In this document: one piece after another, positions 42,218-52,506 of the stretch
How positions within the stretch are numbered: position 1 is the stretch's first letter
Layout: each line of letters starts with the position of its first letter
Program-made: the position numbers and the translations under genes
Assembly (NCBI GenBank): GCA_956465555.1
Contig: OY101127.1
Location: 1,178,001 to 1,242,000 of the forward strand
DNA from: Nitzschia sp. pyKryTriq1
Lineage: Eukaryota > Bacillariophyta > Bacillariophyceae > Bacillariales > Bacillariaceae
DNA length: 64,000 nt
Direction of reading: 5' to 3'
Notes under the pieces: model-generated
Databases searched by the model: none
Told to the model about the DNA's origin: nothing
Seen by the model: the letters and a program-made list of their open reading frames with translations, nothing else

Positions 42218-42961
42218 GTCAGAAAGCCTAAATTGACTGGTTCGACTAAGAAATCGGAGAAACAAATCCGCGGTAAGGCCTCGCCACTGCTGACGTTATA
42301 CCGGTATATTCATGTTCGCGCCCTGCCTGGACGCGACTCCGCTTGCTTGAGGGGCAGTGCAACTTCAATCTTGGGGGCATAAAAGGCAGCGATTTTGTGG
42401 CCACAACAAAACCCACGCAGCATAAGATATGAAGTTGAAATAGAATGTTCTGCGTCTTCTGCAAGAAGATAGAAGCGAGGATTATTACCTCATGGAATAC
42501 TTAACAAGACGACCTGGAACAATGCCCTTCACGATCAGAAATCCGAATACTACTTGAACAATCTTTCCAGTATCAATAAGTAAACGTCTTTATCGATCTT
42601 TTTGTGATCGTCATCCAGTAGCGCCGACTCAAGATTTCCTGGAAAAAAGTTCTTTCCTAACGCGATGGTCCGTTCCAGGGGTACCACCAGGTACTACCGG
42701 TCCGTTCTCCCCTTAACTACACTTTACTAAAAGTGAAGTCGTCATTCATCGCGTTATGTTGGTTTGGATCGATCGGGAAGAGGTTACGAAAATAGCGAAT
42801 TGGAACACGCTGCAATTTACCTGGTAACAATTATACTCTTTCTAATAATATCCACATAATCATCTTGTTGGGATTTTCATGCATGCATCATAAATCTCAC
42901 AACATCCATCATTCTTACTCGTTACGAAATACGTACACTACATCCATACAGTCATACAACC

Positions 42962-44476
42962 ATGATAGCCTATCCTCCTCCAGCTCCCTTGGCGATTTCC
43001 TCTCCGGAATCAACACTATCATCATCATCATCTTCTTCATCGATGAGAATCATCAGTCCTCGCCGTATTACTTCTTGTTATCGCTCCGCGAAACACTTGT
43101 CGCCAAGCACGAGAAGAAAACGACTTGCCGAAAAAGAGCACCCTTACTCCAGTACTACCGTTATTCACACCAGCAAACAGGAATATCCCCTCCACGTCCT
43201 CGCTCAAAAGCTGAGTAACAAGGGAGCATCCCACTTGAAACAGGGAAACTATGAACGTGCCATTCCGTACCTTGCCAAGGCGTTGAGACTGGCGGAAGAG
43301 TGGTCAAAGGATCAAGAACAGCAACAGCAACAGCAACGAGATAATGACGAGCAGCAGCAGCGGCGGCAGCAGCAGCAGCAGCCCCCACCGTCCGAGGCCT
43401 GCACTTGTGCGCACTGTCAACTCGAAATGTGTCTGCTGTTGAGCCGCAACAGCAACATCCCCCCGCCGCCTCCACCATCACGTTGGATGAGACAGGATGA
43501 TTCTGATGCTGATGATGATGACTCACCTCCCTCCCCTTCCATGCGAAAGTCGCAGCTTACAACGAGCAGGACGGATGCTACTACTACTACCACTACTACC
43601 ACTACTACTACTACTTCGGTACCCAGAAGTATGCCCTTTACTCTCTCTTCCATCCCCACCAGTCAAGATTATACTGATGGCATGGACGAGGAGCAACCTA
43701 ATCACCAAGATGAAGATGAAAAGGAGGATCTTTCTGCTGCTGGTTTCTTGTATCAACAGCCACTGATTGTGTCATCGACTTGTATTCGAGAACAACACGA
43801 CATGGGAGTGACGCTATCCCTCGTCATCCTCTTCAACCTCGCAATCGCCTATCACTTGGTGGGAGGACTCGACAAGGCGCGACAACTCTACGAGCTGTGT
43901 TATCAACTGCAAGTGGATCATGATCAACAAGAACAGCAACAGCAGCAAGCCGAACAAAATGATCATGCTGATGCGGATACATCATCATCATCTCCATCAT
44001 CTTCTAGTTCTACATCCCTATGGTTCACCATGGTTGTCACCAACAACTTGAGCGAGATCCATAAACGACAAGGTCATGAAGAGAATTACCAACTATGCTT
44101 GCAACACTTGTTGTCCTCTACCATGTACATGGTAGATTCTTGTCGTCAACAACAACTACTACAACAACAGCAGCAGCAGCAACATCGCACTACTACTACT
44201 ACAAGAGCAACCACCTCAAGAATGGTGGACTCCTCCTCCTCCTCCTTTCGAAATACACGAAGTGTGGAGTCTTCTTCTTTGTCTCTCTACTACTCGTCAA
44301 CGGCATTATCGTCATCGTCATCACCAACGTCATCATCATCATCATCATCTTCTTCTTCGGACCTGCAACAACAATTGGAATGTCATGACTACATGAAGAA
44401 GACAGTGTTGGATGGTTTTTTCCGAAATATCTCCAAGATTATTCTAGGCAAACAGGCGGCGGCCAGAGCTGCCTAA
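42962..44476 (+). CDS. TPR/Cys-knuckle family protein A (uncharacterised)
   Basis: A 504-residue member of a three-copy family in this window (see also 49262 and 51207). A Ser/Pro/Arg-rich leader precedes a TPR-like helix pair (LAQKLSNKGASHLKQGNYERAIPYLAKALRLAEE). Then come a Cys knuckle CTCAHCQLEMC (C-x-C-x2-C-x-L-x2-C), a disordered insertion, GFLYQQPLIV, a conserved helix block MGVTLSLVILFNLAIAYHLVGGLDKARQLYELCYQL, WFTMVVTNNLSEIH, CLQHLLSSTMYMVDS, and a C-terminal LDGFFRNISKIIL. The second block also has TPR spacing. Long Gln, Ser and Thr tracts make it about 200 residues longer than its paralogs. No catalytic motif was seen. A protein-interaction scaffold, perhaps zinc-binding, is inferred. 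I do not recognise a named family. Confidence 0.82.
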   Translation: MIAYPPPAPLAISSPESTLSSSSSSSSMRIISPRRITSCYRSAKHLSPSTRRKRLAEKEHPYSSTTVIHTSKQEYPLHVLAQKLSNKGASHLKQGNYERAIPYLAKALRLAEEWSKDQEQQQQQQRDNDEQQQRRQQQQQPPPSEACTCAHCQLEMCLLLSRNSNIPPPPPPSRWMRQDDSDADDDDSPPSPSMRKSQLTTSRTDATTTTTTTTTTTTSVPRSMPFTLSSIPTSQDYTDGMDEEQPNHQDEDEKEDLSAAGFLYQQPLIVSSTCIREQHDMGVTLSLVILFNLAIAYHLVGGLDKARQLYELCYQLQVDHDQQEQQQQQAEQNDHADADTSSSSPSSSSSTSLWFTMVVTNNLSEIHKRQGHEENYQLCLQHLLSSTMYMVDSCRQQQLLQQQQQQQHRTTTTTRATTSRMVDSSSSSFRNTRSVESSSLSLYYSSTALSSSSSPTSSSSSSSSSSDLQQQLECHDYMKKTVLDGFFRNISKIILGKQAAARAA

Positions 44477-45281
44477 TAACTACCAATCACTACTACCGGT
44501 ACTAGCATTTTACTAACCACTATAATATAATACAGCGATAGATAAACGCACTACTACTACTACTACTACTCTATACTATATACTACTACTATATCGTAAA
44601 GCAGCAAAAAAATAATATATAAGTTGACTACTACTCTTTTTCTTCTACTCTAATACTCGTACACTCTACCAGCTACTCTACTACTAATATCTACTCGCTA
44701 CTAGTAGCTAAAGAGAGATAGTAGAGTAGAGCGTAGTAATACTTCGTATGAGGAGTAGAGAGAGATTCTTGTGCTGCAAGCTACTGTAAGAGAGGCAAAA
44801 GCAGATACCGGAATGAGATGGTATCATCAGCATTACATCTAAGAGTAGGGTACAGCATACAAGTACTAACTGTGGCATCAATAGAATAGTTTGGACCCTT
44901 TTAACTCAAAATCGTTAAGTAAATAGTTAAAAGAGTCAAGGCTCTGAACCAATCGTCAGGCTGCGTTGAGCTAAATAGTTAAAAGAGGTAGTTCACAGTC
45001 GTGTCTTGTACTTAAATAAATAGTTAAAATGCCATGTCTCGTTGCTATCTAAAAGATAAATGGTGAGAACGTTCCTGGCCAATCATCTCCCCCCCCAGTG
45101 GAGGGACACAACTGGCGCGCGCCGCCACAAACGAAAAGAATAAACGAACAAAACGTGCATGCATCGACTGCGGACTGCTTACGCAAACAACAACGAAAGC
45201 AGCAAAAAGAAAAAGAAAAAAACGAACAGATTGGACTCGTTCAAGTGCAAATAGCTCATTCAAGTACAAGAAACTCATTGG
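44477..45281. other. Spacer with CTA microsatellite and AGTTAAAAG sites
   Basis: No gene is called with confidence. An ACT/CTA microsatellite lies at about 44549-44600. Four AGTTAAAA-type sites, one inverted, lie at about 44897-45028. A Lys/Arg-rich frame at about 45120-45280 is open but unassigned. Confidence 0.45.
44897..45028. promoter_or_regulatory. Cluster of AGTTAAAAG sites
   Basis: AAATAGTTAAAA occurs at about 44921, 44973 and 45017, and the reverse-complement CTTTTAACT at about 44898. The spacing is 44-52 bp. The cluster lies upstream of the 45282-45754 frames and may be a promoter element, though no bound factor is known. Confidence 0.45.
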
Positions 45282-45754
45282 ATGACGATGGTACCGCCTT
45301 TGGCGCCAAGAAAACGAGTGAGGCGCACAAATGCTCAAATTGCAGCAGACGGCAAAGCAATTGAGATGGAGCGGCGCCGCCAAGCCAGTCTCATGACTCG
45401 TCTTTTCTCGACTGCAGCGGATGCTGTAACCACGGGCGTTACTACTGTCAACGAGGTGCTTGCTACTAGCGCTAGTGCTAGGCCTCTGAAATTGTGGGGG
45501 GTATGAAAGTCGACATCGCCCCCTACCGTGGAAATATTTTGGATATTGGTTGTGCCGTGGCACGGGGGACAATTGTCCAAGAGCAAGTTCCATGGGTTGT
45601 GCCTCCAAAATTCAAAGTGAATTCGCGTATCGCTAGTCTTACTGAACCGGGCCGTTACCTGGTGGAGATCGCCGAAGTGTGTGCCCCTTCCGTCAAAATC
45701 AACGGTATCAAAATAGAAAGGATCAACCAAGAGATGTTCTACACATGGCGTTAA
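45282..45754 (+). pseudogene. Two overlapping small frames, possible broken or mis-sequenced host gene
   Basis: An ATG frame at 45282-45506 encodes a 74-residue basic peptide (APRKRVRRTNAQIAADGKAI, then a Thr/Ala-rich helix). A second frame from ATG 45503 to 45754 encodes 83 residues (MKVDIAPYRGNILDIGCAVA, PWVVPPKFKVNSRIASL, GRYLVEIAEVCAPSVKINGI). The stop of the first overlaps the ATG of the second, just after a G6 run at about 45495-45500. Both parts look protein-like, and a homopolymer indel could have split one gene. Two separate small genes cannot be excluded. I do not recognise a family. Confidence 0.4.
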
Positions 45755-46804
45755 TATGACATAGTATGCATCAACAATAACATTTCCATACAAGTACTGT
45801 TGTGGGGTCATAGATGTTGTTGCGGTCGATCCTCCTCCCAATAACTCATCAAACTACAAGTACTTGTACTTGCGCCGTCAAAGCGGCCGGCCGCGCAAAA
45901 GCGACGTCGCTGAGAGCTTCTTACCAGAAATCGACTAATCCGACTCAAAAAGGACCCGGATGTAGCGCGCGGCCTCTCCTCGCTTCGCTCGGAGAGTTAA
46001 AATTCCGAAAACCTCCACCACCACCGAATGAGAGCCTAGTTTATTGGTAGTACCTGGTACTGGTAAATTAGTGTTCGCCTGATCGCGTGTTCCACTTTTC
46101 AATCGTGGTGTTCGGAGGGGTTCGATTCATCCATCAACCATTATTTAGTTGTGCTCTACTATTACTATAGTAAAATCTACTACTACTACCACTACTACTG
46201 CCCTTGAGAGTAGTAGCCGTCTACTACTAAGGAGTACCGGTAGATCTCTGGTGGGGAAACGACGCACAAAGGGCCGAGAAAGGAGAGAGACGAAACAGAA
46301 ACTACGAATACGAAGTACAAACCACCGCCGCTCCTCTCGCTCGTTGTAATCGTAAACATTTCGATCGATGGCGATGCCACGACTATCAGTACGGTATTAC
46401 GATTAATACCCGGTAGATTACTACACCGGTGGTGATGGTGGAGATTACGAGTACCAGTCTATTGATGGGTGGGTGAAGCAAGAACAGACGGAAAGAGGCA
46501 CGCACGCCAGAAGTAGGTGTATGCATTAATTTGCAGGAGAGTATGTTTGTAGATATTGGTGATCCTTCTAGTAGAGCATCTACGAGTGGGTATAACAGTA
46601 GGAGTGTTTTTAAACAGTTATAAGGTCCGATTGTGGTATTGCTCCTAAATAGTTGGAACGGTGATGAACAAACATTCTGCTGCTCTTTGCTTCGTCGTCA
46701 CTACGTGTAGTGATTCTGGCGTCCAGCACGCAGGACAAAACTAGTGCCAGGGCGGATACGTAGGGTTATGTTGTAATAGTTCAAGCTTCCCCATCTTAAT
46801 CTTC
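45755..46804. other. 1-kb spacer without a supported gene
   Basis: Contains a GGCCGGCC-type GC-rich word near 45888, a CTCTCC/GGAGAG hairpin near 45973, and CTACTAC runs near 46178. A TTCGATTC word near 46120 was considered for a tRNA T-arm and rejected. Confidence 0.45.
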
Positions 46805-48232
46805 TCACTTCACCTCTGGAGAAACAGCTTGTGCATCTTCTTCTTCACCATCATCATCTTTTGGTGCCGAGCTTTCTTTTGAAAGTGAAAGAGGATCATC
46901 CATTTCGGTTTCATGATCGTCTTGTTCCCTTTCATCCGTAAGAGTCGAAGAGGTCTCGGTTACGTACGGTCGAGGTTCTTGTGTCGCCGGTAGGATATAA
47001 TGGTCACCGGCAGCCGCACTAGCGCTTCCAACAGAAGAAAAATCGTTATCTTGCTGGTAGTGCATGTCGCCGTTCTCCACGTCAACAGCAATCGGCTCTT
47101 CTTCCCCAGCAAATCGCACTTGCTTCGAATCATGAGTGGAAGTAGTACTGGCACCATCTCCTCGTCCTCCTTCGGCGTGGTGCTCCTGCGTTTGCTCTGT
47201 TTGCTGTGGTCGTCGGCTTGAATGAGGTGGAATCGTCAAGGACCAGGAAAGGTTGTGGACGCAGTACACGGTCAAGATAATTCCCAAATGGAAAATCTCT
47301 GCACCATAAACTCGCTTCCAGAGTTCCAAAAAGCGCTCATCGGACATATCCATGGCTTGTCGGATCCAGGCCGTAAAGTGCACGGCCACAAAGTACATGG
47401 AACCAGTCGTCCATTGAGAGAGGACGGCCAATAGAGCCGCCATGGGGGTCGCCAACCCCAAGATGCGTTCAGGTTTTTTCTTGGCCGCCGAACGAAAGAG
47501 AATCCCCATGGGAACCCACAAGAGAGCATAACAGTACCACAGAAGTGTCTCAGAGACGGACACAATCTGTATACAGGTGTGTTGGTCATTAAAGCCAAGG
47601 TTCTCGGCGTCAAAATTGTCATTCATGTCGGTAGTGTGAAGGATTGGCGTCCAAGCACACCACACACAGCCCACCAAGTTGGAAATACAACTCAAAATAA
47701 CTCCAGCCAGAGCCAACCGCACCAGAAGCAGCTCACACGCTGCTGGCGGTTTGGAAGACTCGGCCGTGTTGTCGCGGGTGACGTCCATAGCTAGATAGGC
47801 GTGGCAGGAAGCCGAGAGCGTGAGAAAGAAACTGGCAATAGCCCAAACAACCCAATATTCCATCATTCCCAGATTATCTGTTGTTCCGTTGTTAGGATAC
47901 ATCCAATGAAGGATTCCCATGAGTGTAAAACTTCCAGACACAAAGATCATCGCCAAAGTACCCGACCTTCGCGTGCTAACCTTGCCGAAATGAAGATGAC
48001 CTCCCAAGAGAAAGGCGAGTCCGGCCACAAAGAAATCAGACGCCCACATGATGATCGTATTGTCGACTCCCTCGTTTTGACAGGGCTCTTCCCAGCACTC
48101 TTTGTTCGGTGCCGAAAGAAATCGCACAGCCAGGACACTGCCGATATAACTGGCCGCCACCAATATCAATCCAATCGGCAACAACATGTTTCGTAAGGCT
48201 GGAGTCGTTGTTTCTACGTTCGTGACTGTCAT
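46805..48232 (-). CDS. Eight-TM membrane protein of unknown function
   Basis: A 475-residue single-exon protein with about eight hydrophobic helices in the first 340 residues (for example LLPIGLILVAASYIGSVLAV, WASDFFVAGLAFLLGGHL, LAMIFVSGSFTLMGILHW, CELLLVRLALAGVILSCISNL, IFHLGIILTVYCVHNLSWSL). Short loops carry Cys and Trp residues (CWEEPCQNEG, CVWCAWTP). The last 130 residues are acidic, Ser/Thr/Asp rich and presumably cytosolic. It belongs to no transporter or receptor family that I recognise. It stands alone on the minus strand between TPR/Cys paralogs A and B. Confidence 0.8.
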   Translation of the reverse strand: MTVTNVETTTPALRNMLLPIGLILVAASYIGSVLAVRFLSAPNKECWEEPCQNEGVDNTIIMWASDFFVAGLAFLLGGHLHFGKVSTRRSGTLAMIFVSGSFTLMGILHWMYPNNGTTDNLGMMEYWVVWAIASFFLTLSASCHAYLAMDVTRDNTAESSKPPAACELLLVRLALAGVILSCISNLVGCVWCAWTPILHTTDMNDNFDAENLGFNDQHTCIQIVSVSETLLWYCYALLWVPMGILFRSAAKKKPERILGLATPMAALLAVLSQWTTGSMYFVAVHFTAWIRQAMDMSDERFLELWKRVYGAEIFHLGIILTVYCVHNLSWSLTIPPHSSRRPQQTEQTQEHHAEGGRGDGASTTSTHDSKQVRFAGEEEPIAVDVENGDMHYQQDNDFSSVGSASAAAGDHYILPATQEPRPYVTETSSTLTDEREQDDHETEMDDPLSLSKESSAPKDDDGEEEDAQAVSPEVK

Positions 48233-49261
48233 GGTGTATTACTTTCGTTACTTCGATTGCTTTTAGTGCTTTGTTTTTTTAGATGTTGTTGGAATGAACA
48301 GCGAAAATCCCATGGGGAGATCTGACTTTTCCACTTTTGGGGGTCTCAACGGATCGTTTGTCCGATTTTTCGATGAAGCCTCAGTCGTGCTTGTTGCATC
48401 CGGCTGGCGTGCACGCGTACATGGTCCTTGCTTGGACGCGAATTGATGATGATGCCATTCGATTCGCTCGATTCTCCATTTATTTCTCGCCTTCAAGCTC
48501 CTGCTAAACGCACGCACGATGATGCGAAAAGTAGTGTGCTTGTTGGTTAGGAGGCGGTATGGGTACCGGTAGCGAAAAGCTCATACCAATTTGACATTTA
48601 TGCGCCATTGCGAACTCTAGTGTGGCATGTCCTTCGAAATCGCCGACCTCTACTATGCCCCATTTTTGTCAACAGGGTCAACAGGGTCATATTGTTCATC
48701 CTTTTTATCAATGCGGTCGTAGGATTCCTGGATATAAGGACTTTTCTCTCCTAGAGTAGACTTGCATGTGCGTGGAACAAGTCTGCCAGGCAGTACCATC
48801 CAGCATGAACTTTTTTGAAACCCAGTTGAGCTCCGTGTTCTCGTTGCGAAATAGGTCGAGGTAAGATTCCTAATTCCTACTCGGAACTCAATGTTGAAAC
48901 CTACCAAGAGGGCGACGGAAGGAATCTATCCGGCGCCTTGCATCATAATTGAAGGAGCTCCATGCATCCAGAGAGCCTTCATAAAGGCACTGTTTAAGGG
49001 CCACACCAACAATTATTACTTCAAGTTACCTTCGAATAAGCCTTGCTTCAACCAGGCGTTAGAATCCCGGAATGCCGAAACATATTTTCCAAGATCGATT
49101 AAAATAGTACGAATAGACAAAAAAATACGATCTGCGAATGAGCGAGGAGCCAACAAACAGAAAGCTCACTCACACAATTTCGTTCCGATCAATCATCATC
49201 ACAAAACACAACACATCACGGCACGACCGATAATATTTCGTCTTCGCAACAAAATCAAGCG
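48233..49261. other. 1-kb spacer between membrane protein and paralog B
   Basis: Probably contains two divergent promoters. An 84-codon minus frame at 48653-48907 has some protein-like composition but no recognised motif and is not called. Confidence 0.4.
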
Positions 49262-50170
49262 ATGATGACGACGACGCCAGCTTCTACTTCCCAGCACCAA
49301 CAGCAACAACACTCCAATCATCATCTTCTTCGCGAGCACAATATAGCGGCCCAAGTACATGCTCGAGAGCTGAATGAGCAAGGCGCCTTCTGCATTGACA
49401 TTGGTCGATACGATCGTGCGATCGAAGTGTTGATCGATGCCCTCGAAGTCTCGGAATCCACCAACCTTGACTCCAGTGTCGCCTGCCGATGCGGATCTTG
49501 CAGTCTGGACTCTTGTATGCAATACAGCCATGACTACGCCCAAATGATCGACTGCAAACCCAGCAACAGCAAAGCCTGCTCCACCGATGGCGGTATTGCT
49601 GTTGGCGGATTCATGTACCGTCAACCCATTCGTATTCCACCTGGAGCAGCGGAAGGAGGCCACATAATGGGAATGACATTGCCTATGATTCTGACATTCA
49701 ATCTAGCATTGGCATATCACTTGAATGCCATTGCCACCGGTTCCTTGACCAGGAACAGCAACAATGCCAACTGTCGTTCACACTTGGAGAAGATTCTGCA
49801 ACTTTACGAGCTCGCCTATCGATGGCATGTTGAAGAAGAAAATCAATTGGCGAAGGAACGAGGATCGCCGTTTGTGAGCTTGTCTGGTATTTTGTTTACC
49901 ATGGTCGTGGCCAACAATCTAGCTCAGATCCACTTTGCCGTCAACAACATCACCAAGTATTACTTGTGTCTTCAACACTTGCTTTCGACCATGATGTTTT
50001 TGGTTGACTGTCAACAATTGTCGCACATTTCTACTACCCAATATCACCAGAATCATCAGGATCCCGCTACTACTGCGACTGCTGCCAAACCATCCATGAT
50101 GGATCTCGATGGCTTTTTGCAGAATACCTCGTGTCTCTTTCTTCGAGCCCAAGCCGCCGCGGCTGCCTAG
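49262..50170 (+). CDS. TPR/Cys-knuckle family protein B (uncharacterised)
   Basis: A 302-residue paralog of the 42962 and 51207 genes. After a Gln/His leader it has ARELNEQGAFCIDIGRYDRAIEVLIDALEVSE (TPR-like), the knuckle CRCGSCSLDSC, GGFMYRQPIRIPPGAAEGG, and MGMTLPMILTFNLALAYHL. Then come ILQLYELAYRWHVEEE, FTMVVANNLAQIHFAV, CLQHLLSTMMFLVDCQQ, and a MMDLDGFLQNTSCLFL ending with Ala-rich residues. It shares all motifs in order with copy C and is closer to it than to A. It is convergent with copy C, 224 bp between stops, which suggests an inverted duplication. No catalytic residue pattern was seen; a role in protein interaction is inferred. Confidence 0.85.
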   Translation: MMTTTPASTSQHQQQQHSNHHLLREHNIAAQVHARELNEQGAFCIDIGRYDRAIEVLIDALEVSESTNLDSSVACRCGSCSLDSCMQYSHDYAQMIDCKPSNSKACSTDGGIAVGGFMYRQPIRIPPGAAEGGHIMGMTLPMILTFNLALAYHLNAIATGSLTRNSNNANCRSHLEKILQLYELAYRWHVEEENQLAKERGSPFVSLSGILFTMVVANNLAQIHFAVNNITKYYLCLQHLLSTMMFLVDCQQLSHISTTQYHQNHQDPATTATAAKPSMMDLDGFLQNTSCLFLRAQAAAAA

Positions 50171-50394
50171 TCAACATACTGTACACACCCTACTAAACAC
50201 TATTTCGCCTATAGAAAATTTGATAATGCAGACAGCTACATGAGCCGAGACTACCAGTAGCTACAAGCGTACTTTCGTCTTCTCTCTGAAGCCGCCGGTG
50301 CGCTCATAAGAAGCCATGATAATAATGATATACAGCACTAGTCAAGTAGAAGACAAATGGTGGATGATTTCAAAAAATCGCCTATCACTTCTTA

Positions 50395-51207
50395 TTAGGC
50401 TGCGCCCGCACAGCGACTGTGCAATATTAACTCGGAAGTATTGCGCAAAAAGCCATCCATATCCATGGTATTAGTAATATTCCCCGTTCGAGAAGAAGCA
50501 CCATCCGTGGTAGTTTGATGACAATCGACCATGAACATGAGGGTGCTGAGCAAATGCTCGAGACACTTTTGATGCTTGTCGCGATTCGATACCGCCCGAT
50601 GGATCTCTCCCAGATTGTTGGCAATGACTATGGTGAATCGTAACGATTCGGCCTGGATACTTTCTTCTTCGATTTGCCACCGATAGGCCAACTCGTAAAG
50701 TCGCAATACTCGTTGGAGTTTGGCCTTGTCGGCAACATCATGTGTACCATTGGAAGGAAGAGCCGCCAAATGATGGGCGAGCGCGAGATTAAAAGTCAAA
50801 ATGAGTGGCAGTACCGAACCCATGGAATGTCCTTCGGTCATGGTTTGGGGAGAGACACGAATGGGACGTTGGTAGACGTATCCTCCACATTCGTTCTTGC
50901 CGTCGTCGCTTGTGCATGAGGATGTTTCGGACTGTCGGGAGACTTGTTGACTATATGTCATACAGTAGTCCAAGCAGCAGAACTGGCAGGAACAGCACGG
51001 CGGCGATTGTGTTTCATTATCTTCATCTTCATCTTCATTGTCCACGTCCATAGATCCTGCTGCCTCTTCCGAGATTTTAAGGGCTCGGACCAAGTTGCCA
51101 ATGGCCATGGAATACTGGCCCACTTCAATGCACTCGGCGGCGCGATTGTTCAGCTTTTGCGCCAGTAGCTGGTGGGGGTAGATTTCGCTAGAGTTGGAGA
51201 CAACCAT
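50395..51207 (-). CDS. TPR/Cys-knuckle family protein C (uncharacterised)
   Basis: A 270-residue paralog on the opposite strand to B. I used the ATG at 51207 (MVVSNSSEIYPHQLLAQKLN), since the longer frame lacks an upstream ATG. Motifs in order: LNNRAAECIEVGQYSMAIGNLVRALKISEE, an acidic run, the knuckle CSCQFCCLDYC, GGYVYQRPIRVSPQTMTEG, and MGSVLPLILTFNLALAHHLAAL. Then come VLRLYELAYRWQIEEE, FTIVIANNLGEIHRAV, CLEHLLSTLMFMVDCHQ, and MDMDGFLRNTSELIL ending in Ala. The shared leader HQLLAQKL and the HVLAQKL of copy A support common origin. Function unknown. Confidence 0.85.
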   Translation of the reverse strand: MVVSNSSEIYPHQLLAQKLNNRAAECIEVGQYSMAIGNLVRALKISEEAAGSMDVDNEDEDEDNETQSPPCCSCQFCCLDYCMTYSQQVSRQSETSSCTSDDGKNECGGYVYQRPIRVSPQTMTEGHSMGSVLPLILTFNLALAHHLAALPSNGTHDVADKAKLQRVLRLYELAYRWQIEEESIQAESLRFTIVIANNLGEIHRAVSNRDKHQKCLEHLLSTLMFMVDCHQTTTDGASSRTGNITNTMDMDGFLRNTSELILHSRCAGAA

Positions 51208-52506
51208 GATATTATATAGTAATATAATATAGTGTATGGATTGAGAAGGGATGTTGGAGTGAAGCAAGAAAGGTTCGACCTTTTCGGTTTGGAGTGTTTG
51301 TGGTTTTGTGAGAGGTTATTTGTTGTGGTGTGTGCTTGTGTAAAGAGAAGAAGTCGTGCAAAACCGAAAAGCTTTTCTGCGGGTTCGTGATGGGGCGGAA
51401 AGAACCTCCTCGCTTGTGCGTCGTACACCTCGTACGTGCCCTTCACTGCATTTTCACGGGAAACGAACCCCGGCGGTACAAGAAGGGTTCCATACGCGAG
51501 TTCGGACTATCGGGCAAAAGTTGAAGAACGGGATCGGCGTTATGTTGCGTGTTGCATGCAACACGCAAGTACCACTCTCCGAGCGCTCTGAGTTGAAGGG
51601 AATTCGTTGAGTTCGGAATGATTGCGAATTGGTGCTAAGTAATCCGTCAGAAGTTGAAGCACTAAATGTCATGTTTGTTAAGTAACAACATGTAACCACA
51701 ATGTCTGGCGTTAGCTTTATTAATGTGACTCAACAAAGGAACTTCAAGTGACGAATATCCGGCTTCTGTTCTTTGTTCCGTATGGAATAGGAGTTCTTCC
51801 TGCTTTGTTTTCGAACGCAACGCAGTGAAGTAAAAACTATGTAATACCCAGCTTGTCGTACCTGGTACAGTAACGGTACCGGTAAACAGGCCTACCGGTT
51901 TACCGTAGTACTGCCAGGTACCAGTACCGGTTCCTTAGTAGGTACCGGTGGAGCTTGCGGGACGAGTGGTACAACCGTTACTTGTAGTACGAGCCTTTTG
52001 GAGCTGATTTAGTCCTTGAATGGGATTTCTGTCGTTCCGGCGGAAGAAGAGAGACTGCTGTTCATTCATTGCTTTCACCTGTCAAGGTGGTAACTAAACT
52101 AGATGGTGCACTTTTTCGCTGCTTTGCGATATAATATGTACTACGAGTAGTAGCACTACCGGTAGCCAGTCCTGCTGCTATCTATCCAACAAGGACTATG
52201 AACTTGAGGAGGAACCTCACCTCCCTCCTGACTCAATCGCGAAGATCACCATTTCTTGTGGATGAGTCAAGTGTCCTTGTCTCCGGTAGTACGGCGAGGA
52301 TACTAGATAGACCACGGCGTTTTAAAAAGAAATAGAGGATGGTAATATTGCTATTGGTGCTAGTATTGCTAGTAGTGGTACCAGCACTATCAAAGAGGAG
52401 AACAACCATGAATACTACTTCCTCGCAACAGGAGCACCAAGAAGAAGTCAGCAGCAGCAGGTGCTGCCTCGTGTTCTTCTACTAGTGATCCCTAAAAGGT
52501 TATCCT
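51208..52506. other. 1.3-kb spacer with a 24-bp palindrome
   Basis: No gene is supported. It contains a perfect 24-bp palindrome (51545-51568), an inverted CATGTTTGTTA/TAACAACATG pair near 51670, and a dense cluster of TACCGGTA-type palindromes (about 51858-51955). Confidence 0.5.
51545..51568. repeat. 24-bp perfect palindrome
   Basis: The half-site TTGCGTGTTGCA is followed directly by its reverse complement. It lies about 340 bp upstream of paralog C and is unlike the ubiquitous TACCGGTA palindromes of the region. Confidence 0.95.

Larger units (their letters stand above)
41007..42961. other. 2-kb gene-free spacer with palindromes and short tandem repeats
   Basis: No gene is supported. It holds a 29-bp tandem duplication (41215-41272), a dense set of GTACCGGTAC palindromes (41606-41890) and a 30-bp imperfect tandem duplication (about 42159-42215). 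Confidence 0.5.

Noticed and set aside
45335-45841. 168-codon minus frame opposite the small overlapping frames
   Set aside because: No motif, and the plus frames look more protein-like; kept only as an alternative.
46029-46140. Possible tRNA around a GGTTCGATTC word
   Set aside because: The T-arm does not pair, the A-box match is poor and no acceptor stem closes.
48653-48907. 84-codon minus frame with some protein-like character
   Set aside because: No family recognised and no start or neighbour to support a gene; an old mobile-element fragment could not be shown either.
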